In this document: positions 54,323 through 61,495 of the stretch, piece after piece | Position numbering within the stretch: position 1 is the first letter of the stretch | How the letters are laid out: each line of letters begins with the position of its first letter | DNA from: Acidobacteriaceae bacterium KBS 146 | GTDB lineage: Bacteria; Acidobacteriota; Terriglobia; Terriglobales; Acidobacteriaceae | Assembly: GCA_000688615.1 (NCBI GenBank) | Contig: JHVA01000001.1 | Span: forward strand, 4,633,001-4,697,000 | Direction: 5' to 3' | DNA length: 64,000 nucleotides | Notes under the pieces: generated by a model | The model's database searches: none | Told to the model about the DNA's origin: nothing | The model's input: only the letters and a program-made list of their open reading frames with translations | Made by a program: the position numbers and the translations under genes

Positions 54323-55416
54323 AGTCCGTGTTGCAGCATGCGATTTTTCTTTAGCTTTTGACTCATCCATCGAATCGCTGCGGGAACGATAAAGATCTGG
54401 GTGCGGTTACACAAAGCAGCTCCGAGAAGATGACGCCTTCTAAGAGCAGAATACTCGGAGGAAGATTGGGATTCGGGAGAAGAATCTAGCGCGAACTGAA
54501 CAAGCTCTTCGATGCGAGAAGACTCTATGCGATTGTGATCATAGGCCCGGCAGGCGTCCCACAGTGCTTCGCGTGCCAGGGTGAGATTTACCGTTCTGCG
54601 CCATTGCTGAAAGGTAGGATGATGTTCGAGAAAATAATCGAACGCAGCTTTGCGATGTACCAGATCTACAAAACTACTTTTATATATAGTTCGCTGCATG
54701 CTACGAGCATGTACACGATAGTACGCTTGTACGCCGCGGACATAAGCGACGTTGGACACGGCGGCAATTCGCAACCACATCTCAAGATCACCGCTATGTG
54801 GCAGCTCGGCGCGATATCCGCCAACCGTTCTTTGAATGCTACCTCGAACAACAACTTCTGGTGAAGTGATTACGTTATAGCCGGCGTGCAGACGCCTCTT
54901 GATCCAATCGCAGCCTGTAAATTTATCGAATCTAGGGACAGTTTCGATCGCTCTGGGAAGCTCATTTTGGTTCTGGAAGTGAATCGTCCGGCCGTAGACC
55001 ATCCCGAGAGATTTGTCAGCTTCCATGATGCGTACGGCGTGGTTCAGGGCCCCCGGTGCCAGCATGTCATCGGCCGAAAGGAGGACAACATAGTCCCCGG
55101 TGGACCATTCGAGCAGGCCTTCATTGTATGTTGCGATATGTCCTTTATTCGTGGAGTGCCGACGGAACTGAACGGCTTCATAACGAGCCGCCAATTCTTG
55201 TCCAGTAACAGCGGTGTCGTCGGTAGAGGCATCATCAATGATCATTGCCTTCACACGTACCCCTGGTTGCGTCAACACGCTCTTTACACAGGAGTTCAGA
55301 AATTTTCCATAGTTGTAGCAGGGAATTACTACATCCACAGTTGGCAAAGTCTGTAAATCGTTTGGCTTTCCACTTGTTTCTATCGCTACGGTCCTGACGT
55401 TTGTTGATTTCGTCAA
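54319..55416 (-). CDS. family 2 glycosyltransferase
   Basis: The protein has 365 residues from TTG 55416, with GGAG 7 bases upstream. The GT-A domain is complete: VDVVIPCYNYGKFLNSCV, IDDASTDDTA, and the DxD region LLSADDMLAPGAL (near 120); then GCDWIKRRLHAGYNVI and SGDLEMWLRIA, typical for the acceptor side of GT2 enzymes. The C-terminal ~130 residues are helical and of unknown role. Translation of the downstream WsaF-like gene is probably coupled. It is part of the sugar-assembly set of the EPS locus; linkage and sugar are unknown. Confidence 0.83.
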   Translation of the reverse strand: MTKSTNVRTVAIETSGKPNDLQTLPTVDVVIPCYNYGKFLNSCVKSVLTQPGVRVKAMIIDDASTDDTAVTGQELAARYEAVQFRRHSTNKGHIATYNEGLLEWSTGDYVVLLSADDMLAPGALNHAVRIMEADKSLGMVYGRTIHFQNQNELPRAIETVPRFDKFTGCDWIKRRLHAGYNVITSPEVVVRGSIQRTVGGYRAELPHSGDLEMWLRIAAVSNVAYVRGVQAYYRVHARSMQRTIYKSSFVDLVHRKAAFDYFLEHHPTFQQWRRTVNLTLAREALWDACRAYDHNRIESSRIEELVQFALDSSPESQSSSEYSALRRRHLLGAALCNRTQIFIVPAAIRWMSQKLKKNRMLQHGL

Positions 55417-55440
55417 AATCTATCTCCATACTCGCCCAAT

Positions 55441-55475
55441 AGAAAGAGGCAGTGCATATAGCACTGCCTCTTTCT
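55441..55475 (-). terminator. perfect 15-bp hairpin after the beta-helix gene
   Basis: AGAAAGAGGCAGTGC and its exact complement flank a five-base loop. The hairpin begins 25 bases after the stop of the minus-strand beta-helix gene and is followed on that strand by a short TTTCTATT stretch that partly belongs to the arm. It separates that gene from the two glycosyltransferase genes downstream. Confidence 0.72.
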
Positions 55476-55500
55476 GCAGCAACTTTGATGCCACTCTGAA

Positions 55501-56973
55501 TCAGGGGGCAACAACTCCTTGGAGATTGGTGGGAGGCGTAGGCGCTGATGATGTGGTTCCCAGAAACTGAAAAGCCCCACGATTCCAAACGCCATCTGGT
55601 CCGGGACGGGGACTTCCGACGAAATCTATGTTGTATGGAGCGTTAAGAGCCTGGCCGCCGGTCCAGTCTGCATTCTGACTGGCTAAGGTGAAAACCGTAT
55701 TAGGCCAATCGGTGAAGGGATTAGGGGCGCCAGACGGAACGATGATGTCTGACGAGTTGGTTCCTGATTTGGGCGTTCCGGAATTTAGGTAGCTGTTATT
55801 TCCCTCCGTGAGGGATCCTCCGCAAAGTTGGAAATCTATGCGGTCTGCCGGAGTAATCCCGTAGAACAAGTTGTTTTGCCAAATAAACGTATTTGGATTG
55901 CCATCACAGTGCGTTCCTAACGCTCCCGCATAGTCAGCAGTGTAGTTGATGACATCATTACCGATGAACGACCAATTTGTGCATCGATTTCCTGGATTGA
56001 TGCAGGAAAAAATTCCATTGGAAGTACCAGGCCGATTGCTTCCAGAGGGACGCCAAATGACATTGTTGTAGATTGAAAAATTACTCGCTTGGCATCCGGT
56101 CAGACAGACCCAGATGCCGGTGCCTTGAATGTCTTGAATCACATTGTTGTGGAAATCGACATTCGAGACGTTGACTTCGCTGTACCAAAGCTGTCCATGA
56201 CATGTAGATGACGATTTGTTTTGCTTGATATAACTATTTTGAACGATGAAAGAAGTTGTCCATGGAATTTTGAAGAAGTCACAGCCGGTGTCGTGGAAAT
56301 AGACGTGATCTACTAGAAAGTCGTCACAAGCTCCCCGGCAGCGTATTTCTTCTTCTGACTGTGCGCCATTGTTGGCATCGCCACCTCCTTGGACCTCAAC
56401 GTATCTGATCGTCCAAGATGGTGATCGATGTTGTCCATCATTATTGTTCTGCCCAATGTCAAAGTCGCTATCCTGTCCGTTGCTTGCCGTGATCTTGAGT
56501 CCGCAGTCGTATGGGGAGGTTAGCGTTGTAGGAGATATTCCACACCCGGAAATCGTCGATCTTCCGTTGCCATCTAATGTGAGATAGCCAGGCTGTGGGA
56601 CGGTACCACTTCCATAAAATTCGGCCCAGTTCGCTTGGCCAGAGCCCATTGAGCTTTGGTCCCAACCAGTTGATATGTCGTTGGAACAGCCATCGGATGA
56701 TCGCCCATAGTCATAGGCCTGGGCTTTCTTTATCGTGATTCGTGTTGTATTTGAATTTGGGGTGGTGAAAGTGTATTTCCCGTAGTTTCCATCAGCGAGA
56801 TAGTAAGTGTCGCCCCGGACTAAAGTCGCCGGAAGGTTTTTCATTCGATTAGACCAGTTTGATCCTGATCCATCTCCAGCTGCCGTTGCGCCGACCGCAT
56901 GGCAAGCCCCTAAACTATGCATGACAGTTGTAGTCCCTAAAAACAGCAAGACTGTAACAACCAGTTTGTGCAT
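55501..56973 (-). CDS. secreted right-handed beta-helix protein
   Basis: The 490-residue protein has a signal peptide (VVTVLLFLGTTTVMHSLGACHA). The mature protein shows the rungs of a right-handed parallel beta-helix, rich in Asn and aromatic residues (LTLDGNGRSTISGCGI, WTIRYVEVQGGG, FLVDHVYFHDTGCDFFKI, VDFHNNVIQDIQGTGIWV, FSIYNNVIWRP). Paired cysteines are common. The fold is shared with pectate lyases, alginate lyases and epimerases; I cannot identify catalytic residues. Its place in an EPS locus suggests a polymer-trimming lyase/epimerase or a matrix protein. The protein ends with a short PPTNLQGVV tail, as if an FN3-like C-terminus had been lost. Confidence 0.72.
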   Translation of the reverse strand: MHKLVVTVLLFLGTTTVMHSLGACHAVGATAAGDGSGSNWSNRMKNLPATLVRGDTYYLADGNYGKYTFTTPNSNTTRITIKKAQAYDYGRSSDGCSNDISTGWDQSSMGSGQANWAEFYGSGTVPQPGYLTLDGNGRSTISGCGISPTTLTSPYDCGLKITASNGQDSDFDIGQNNNDGQHRSPSWTIRYVEVQGGGDANNGAQSEEEIRCRGACDDFLVDHVYFHDTGCDFFKIPWTTSFIVQNSYIKQNKSSSTCHGQLWYSEVNVSNVDFHNNVIQDIQGTGIWVCLTGCQASNFSIYNNVIWRPSGSNRPGTSNGIFSCINPGNRCTNWSFIGNDVINYTADYAGALGTHCDGNPNTFIWQNNLFYGITPADRIDFQLCGGSLTEGNNSYLNSGTPKSGTNSSDIIVPSGAPNPFTDWPNTVFTLASQNADWTGGQALNAPYNIDFVGSPRPGPDGVWNRGAFQFLGTTSSAPTPPTNLQGVVAP

Positions 56974-57033
56974 GACTGTTGATCTCCGAGTGACGACCTC
57001 ATTGCAGAAGGGAGGTTGGGTAGAAGTCGCCGC

Positions 57034-57050
57034 TACTCTATCTTAGAGTA
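57034..57050. repeat. short perfect inverted repeat upstream of the beta-helix gene
   Basis: TACTCTA and TAGAGTA flank a three-base spacer about 60 bases before the beta-helix start codon. It could be an operator or a leader hairpin; there is no further support. Confidence 0.3.
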
Positions 57051-57139
57051 CCCGATGTGAGAAAAGGTACATATGATCGGTGCGCTCGCAAAACAGAAAG
57101 CACAGAACTCTATGTTTGTTAGAAAGCTCGGTCGGTAAC

Positions 57140-58468
57140 TTATGCTATACGGTAACTTAGTGTATTGTTCTTAATCGCGGCATATGCGATTGTCGCTCGC
57201 TCTGAACCGGCTCCTTCTATAGTCCACCCCCCATGTTTCCAAATGATTTGCATATTATCTCGTTGCCTCCACCATGTATTGACCTCTCCGGGTAATGCGA
57301 TCCACAAACCTTTTTGCTCGCGTGTCTCGGATAAGTGAGAGAGGAGCTGAATATACGTGTCCTGTGATCGCCTGGTCTGAATGTAGTCAGGATGAATAAT
57401 GAATGAGATCAGGCCATGTTGTTTCATAATCAAATTCATTTGTTCTTGCCACAGGTCGAGGGAATAATTTTCGAGGACATTGAAAAGGGTATGATCCTGA
57501 GTCATCGTCACGGGGATTTCGAGAATATTACCTATAAAATAAGGCATGACAGTGCAACAACCTCCCCGCTGGGGATCCAGATGGGCCACATTTGGTACTG
57601 ACATGTCATAAGCGAATTGGAATTCGCCATACCAGTCCTGATTCCGATACAAAGCGCCTGAGCGAAAACCTCCGCTCTTAAATTGGTCCACGAAGGCATT
57701 GATTTCTTTTGCGGACTGTTTGAATTTGTCGTAACTCTCGTAGAGCTGACCATCATGTTTGAGATCGTGGACATTCACTTCAAACCCTCTTGCTCTAATC
57801 AGATCAAGTATTTGAGGTGTTACCAGATACCGCGCATTGGGAATAAGTTGAAAAGAGCTCTTGATAGAAAAAGAGTCATTCATATCCATCAAGCGTGAGA
57901 CAAACTGGAGACCGGCGGCAGATTCTACGTCATGCGTCATAATTGCGCAGCCTGACCTGCCTTCTGGCCAAAACCAGATGAAAGGAACCTCAAGGCCGGC
58001 CTGCGACTGTATCGTCAGATGCATGATTTTCTCAAACATCTGGTCCACACTTCGATCAACGGGCCAATGGGGGAAGGTTCTTTTTTGCCAATCTTTCAGC
58101 CAATACCGTTGCAGATGCCTCCGGAAAGCAACAGGAAACGCTGGACGCAGAGCGTAATAGCTTGCACGAATAGCTCTTTTCCAGCGAGAGAACTCAATAC
58201 GATTTTCATATCGCTCGAATCTCAGATTGTCGGCAACTTCAGATGGGTTAAATGGGAGCCGACAAACATCTCCATCTAGTGGAGATAAATTGAGAGCGTC
58301 TGGAAGCGGAGCTGTTAAGCCCTCAATTGATACCGCTGATTGGCCGTAGCAGGTGATATCGGGGCCAAACTTGAAATAGCCTCTCTTCGCTTGGATCTCA
58401 TTTGAAAGGGGTTCCAGTTTGACGAGTTTTTCGGGACAGCGAAAATACCTTATAAATGCTTGATTCAT
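57140..58468 (-). CDS. polysaccharide-deacetylase-like protein of the EPS locus
   Basis: The 442-residue protein has an N-terminal ~150 residues without recognised family. From about residue 170 it resembles carbohydrate esterase 4/NodB-type proteins: CAIMTHDVE carries the first Asp of the family, followed by SFQLIPNARYLV, GFEVNVHDLKHDG and GFRSGALYRNQDW; HPDYIQ lies near the end. No signal peptide is visible, so it is probably cytoplasmic or peripheral, as are other members in EPS loci. It may remove acetyl groups from the polymer or repeat unit. It lies 19 bp downstream of the FemAB-like gene on the same strand. Confidence 0.72.
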   Translation of the reverse strand: MNQAFIRYFRCPEKLVKLEPLSNEIQAKRGYFKFGPDITCYGQSAVSIEGLTAPLPDALNLSPLDGDVCRLPFNPSEVADNLRFERYENRIEFSRWKRAIRASYYALRPAFPVAFRRHLQRYWLKDWQKRTFPHWPVDRSVDQMFEKIMHLTIQSQAGLEVPFIWFWPEGRSGCAIMTHDVESAAGLQFVSRLMDMNDSFSIKSSFQLIPNARYLVTPQILDLIRARGFEVNVHDLKHDGQLYESYDKFKQSAKEINAFVDQFKSGGFRSGALYRNQDWYGEFQFAYDMSVPNVAHLDPQRGGCCTVMPYFIGNILEIPVTMTQDHTLFNVLENYSLDLWQEQMNLIMKQHGLISFIIHPDYIQTRRSQDTYIQLLSHLSETREQKGLWIALPGEVNTWWRQRDNMQIIWKHGGWTIEGAGSERATIAYAAIKNNTLSYRIA

Positions 58469-58487
58469 AGAGCGGGCACCGGCTCAG

Positions 58488-59528
58488 CTATCCCATATGT
58501 CGATAAAGTATGTTCCCAATACCAGCTAGCAGAGGATCTGGTAGCCGCGAGAGGGTGTAGCGCATCAAGGATGCAATTCCGGATTCTGAAGCCGAGCTTG
58601 AGCCCCTGAGAGGAGTACTTCGAAGGTAGGTTAAGTTGGTTGCGGTCGCACCCAGATGTTCCTTGAAAGCGATAAGTCCTTCATCTTTGTAGTCGGAACG
58701 CCCTAAATCAAACTCCATCAAGCCGTCTTCTTTTGCTTGTTGGATTACCCTCCAGAAAAGATACGGGGTGCCGCCCAGGCTGCTAAATGAAAGATCGGAG
58801 CAACCGTACTTGTAAACAATCGTACTCTTATGGGTTAAGGTAAGGATGCTGGCTATTGGAATACCGGCCTTCGATACCATGTGGATTTTCAATTTCTCGC
58901 CGAGAAAATGTGCAAGATTGTTGAACCATGCCGCAGGTGGAGGGGGTAGGCGATGTCGGCGGCGGGTAAGCAAGAATAGGTGCCGGAAATTGCGAATCAG
59001 ATTCTCAGAAGAGCCTCGCTCGTATATCAGTTCTTCCTTTTCGGCTCGCTTGATTTTGCGACGGATGCAGCTGTGATGCATATTGCGGTAAAGACTATCG
59101 GTATCCTTCTGAAGGTCGATTGAGTGGAAGCAAAAGTGCGCGGTATCGGAAAAATTCGTGACCTCGGATATTGCGTCCTTCACCAGAGGCCTAAACTCTA
59201 TGTATTTCAAGTCTTGTGAGATACCGTGCGATTGCAGATTCTCGACGATTGTGCGAATTGAGTCGTGATCTGCCAATGGCTGACAGTGATCTGAAAACGG
59301 AAGTGAGACCAAGCGTCGTCCTGTCAGCGGGCTCTTGATTTTGCAGAACACTATAGCATTGTCAAGTTCGGTCCCATCCGAGTCGGCGAATACGATGGGC
59401 TGATAATCATAGGTTCGATGTAACGCCGCCAGCCAATCCTTCGTATGAAATATGGTCGATTGCGGATGGCGGAGCACAAACTCCGGCCATCTTGGATCGC
59501 TCAATGGATCTAACTGGAACAAAGGCAC
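58488..59528 (-). CDS. FemAB-like/GNAT-fold protein of the EPS locus
   Basis: The 346-residue protein starts at GTG 59528 with TTAGGAG 6 bases upstream. It shows the double-GNAT pattern of the FemAB family: FHTKDWLAALHRTY near the N-terminus, a central charged helix (CIRRKIKRAEKEEL), PASILTLTHKSTIVYKYG-type strands (IPIASILTLTHKSTIVYKYG) and a C-terminal YLFWRVIQQAKEDGLMEFDLGRS region. Such proteins are frequent in polysaccharide loci, including PEP-CTERM-type loci, and transfer amino-acyl or acyl groups. The acceptor is unknown. It is followed closely by the deacetylase-like gene, so the pair may modify the same polymer. Confidence 0.76.
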   Translation of the reverse strand: MPLFQLDPLSDPRWPEFVLRHPQSTIFHTKDWLAALHRTYDYQPIVFADSDGTELDNAIVFCKIKSPLTGRRLVSLPFSDHCQPLADHDSIRTIVENLQSHGISQDLKYIEFRPLVKDAISEVTNFSDTAHFCFHSIDLQKDTDSLYRNMHHSCIRRKIKRAEKEELIYERGSSENLIRNFRHLFLLTRRRHRLPPPPAAWFNNLAHFLGEKLKIHMVSKAGIPIASILTLTHKSTIVYKYGCSDLSFSSLGGTPYLFWRVIQQAKEDGLMEFDLGRSDYKDEGLIAFKEHLGATATNLTYLRSTPLRGSSSASESGIASLMRYTLSRLPDPLLAGIGNILYRHMG

Positions 59529-59630
59529 AGATCACTCCTAATACGATTGCCAACAGCATTTCTTGCTCATCTGTTCTCGCGATAAAAGCGCTAGCACCGT
59601 CTAAGCTGGTGAAATAGCGTTCTGTTTCGC

Positions 59631-60908
59631 CTATAGGACTAAGGCAACCTGAAGATCTGGGCTTATGAGGGAGTCAACAAGCTGAAGGTACTCATGCTTA
59701 CGTGCGTCCCAGGAGTTTTCTTCCAAGTATTTCTTCGCGTTCATTGCGAGGGATCGCCGCAGCTCAGGGTTGTTTCTCAGTCGCAAAATTTGTTCGGCCA
59801 ATTGAAACTCATCATCATTGTCGTAGTACTGGATGATGGATTCGTCGTAATAGTAAGCATGAATTTTTGTTTTTGAAGCCACGACAGGTACACCCAGCGA
59901 CATAAACTCCAAAATCTTTGTACTCAATGCTTCATTTCCAAACTTTGAGTTAGTTCGCTTTGGCTCAATAGCTAGATCCGTCGCTGCCATGACTTTGGCG
60001 ATATCTCGGCTCGGTAAGAAATTGTAGAAGAAAATCCTGTCTTCCATAGATAGCTCGCCCACTAAGCTAATAAGCGAGGCTTTGGCTGAGCCCTCGCCAT
60101 AAATGTGAAACTCTGCTTCTGGGATTCGATCAGCGATGATTGCAAATGCGCGAATGGCGACGTCTAGCCCTTGATGCCAATTGAGCGATCCCGGGTAAGT
60201 GAGGATGAATTTATTGCGGTTGGTATTTTCGACCGTTTTCTTCGTGAAGATGCTGAGATCAGGGCGATTACGGACTACGCTACATTTCGCAGGAGCTGAA
60301 GAACGCGAAGTAAGACGGTGTCTCCACAAATGATTGGCGATGATGATATGGTTCGCGAAAGCTCCGGAACAACGTTCCGCAAATACGAGTGCCTTGAATA
60401 GTAAAGTGTCGTGGCTGATGTTAAATTTGCTGGCGTAGAACTCAGGAAGAAGGTCGTGAATGTCGAGAACAATACGCGCCCCCCTCAATTTCGGATAAAT
60501 CGCCGAAAATACGAGGAAGTCCGGAACATTGTGAACATGAATTAAGTCATACGAACAGCTGTTGTGCTTACGAAAAAGAAATAGCATCGATCGCAGCGCA
60601 AACCGCGTGATGCGGCTGGCATAGCTAAGAATTCCTTTTTCGTTTAAGACGCGGCTTTGAATTCGGTATAGATTTACGCCGCCGATCCGTTCAAAATCCG
60701 GAAGGCTAACATCTCGCTTCAGTGCAATGACATCGACGACGTCACCACGCTCGGCGAGAGATTCAGCATATTGAAGAATTCTCGTGTCGGTTTCGTAAAA
60801 CGCATAAGCAAGCATGCAAATGCGGAGCTTCTGTCGGTTGCTGGATGGAACGTGTTCACTTTCGAAACCGCGTTCGTTCATCAGTTTGTCTGACGGTGTC
60901 AACGACAT
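59631..60908 (-). CDS. family 4 glycosyltransferase
   Basis: The protein has 425 residues from ATG 60908, which has GGGGA 5 bases upstream; the frame is open for 78 more codons without family sequence. It has the GT-B layout: N-terminal Rossmann domain (ICMLAYAFYETDTRIL, DLIHVHNVPDFLV, VLDIHDLLPEF), a hinge (LTYPGSLNWHQGLDVAI), and the C-terminal nucleotide-sugar site (STKILEFMSLGVPVVAS, with the conserved Glu). Many AT-rich codons set it apart from the early part of the window. It may be transcribed from the sigma-54-type element at 61056-61072. Confidence 0.84.
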   Translation of the reverse strand: MSLTPSDKLMNERGFESEHVPSSNRQKLRICMLAYAFYETDTRILQYAESLAERGDVVDVIALKRDVSLPDFERIGGVNLYRIQSRVLNEKGILSYASRITRFALRSMLFLFRKHNSCSYDLIHVHNVPDFLVFSAIYPKLRGARIVLDIHDLLPEFYASKFNISHDTLLFKALVFAERCSGAFANHIIIANHLWRHRLTSRSSAPAKCSVVRNRPDLSIFTKKTVENTNRNKFILTYPGSLNWHQGLDVAIRAFAIIADRIPEAEFHIYGEGSAKASLISLVGELSMEDRIFFYNFLPSRDIAKVMAATDLAIEPKRTNSKFGNEALSTKILEFMSLGVPVVASKTKIHAYYYDESIIQYYDNDDEFQLAEQILRLRNNPELRRSLAMNAKKYLEENSWDARKHEYLQLVDSLISPDLQVALVL

Positions 60909-61495
60909 GTTTTCCCCAGTCCCATCCCGGACCAGGGGATGGGCAAATATCAAGTCCAAGATCTCCATTCGGATGCGCAGACCGTTTCGAAAAATCTCTA
61001 ATAAAGATACTGTCGCAACGTTGCAGAGAAATCTTGGAGGTCTCCACCCATGACATGCAATTCTTGTTCCAAGATTGATGAAGTGTAGATTCATCGTGCT
61101 GCCATAAATCCGAATTTGGATATGAAGAGGTATTTCCCACACAAGTGGTTGTTAAGTGTATGCAATCCTCTGCGAGTTCGAGTACTAGGCCAATCATTCA
61201 GAGCACCATCGATCAGATGATTTTTCCCGCATCGTCTTGCATATTTCTTTACAAAATTTGTCGATTCAAGTCTGTCTCATACCCATTAGTAGGTAGTGAC
61301 GCTCTTGTGCTGAAGAGTGTAGGCAGAAGGCTCTACTTGGCTGTTTTTGTGGACGGTATGCGAGGGCAACGGAGGAAACGGATGTTGAGGCGGAGTAAAT
61401 GATTTGAGCCGGAGTCATGGCGAAAATACCACTCTGTAGTGTCGCCGCCGCTTTGGACTCATAGATGCATCTATATTTCTCAACTCATAGTTGGG
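60909..61495. other. divergent intergenic region between GT4 and the dimethylformamidase-like gene
   Basis: About 590 bases hold no recognisable gene. Open frames on both strands overlap each other. Besides the element at 61056-61072, a weaker GG-N10-GC pattern lies on the plus strand at 61453-61469 (TTGGACTCATAGATGCA), about 27 bases before the next gene. Confidence 0.4.
61056..61072 (-). promoter_or_regulatory. sigma-54-type -24/-12 promoter element upstream of the GT4 gene
   Basis: On the minus strand TTGGAACAAGAATTGCA has TTGG at -24 and TTGCA at -12 with GG-N10-GC spacing. The start would be near 61045, about 137 bases before the chosen ATG. It is a good but not perfect match. Confidence 0.42.

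Noticed and set aside
60909..61142. N-terminal extension of the GT4 glycosyltransferase to 61142
   Set aside because: The extra 78 residues have no family similarity and cross the sigma-54-type element; ATG 60908 has a good ribosome-binding site.
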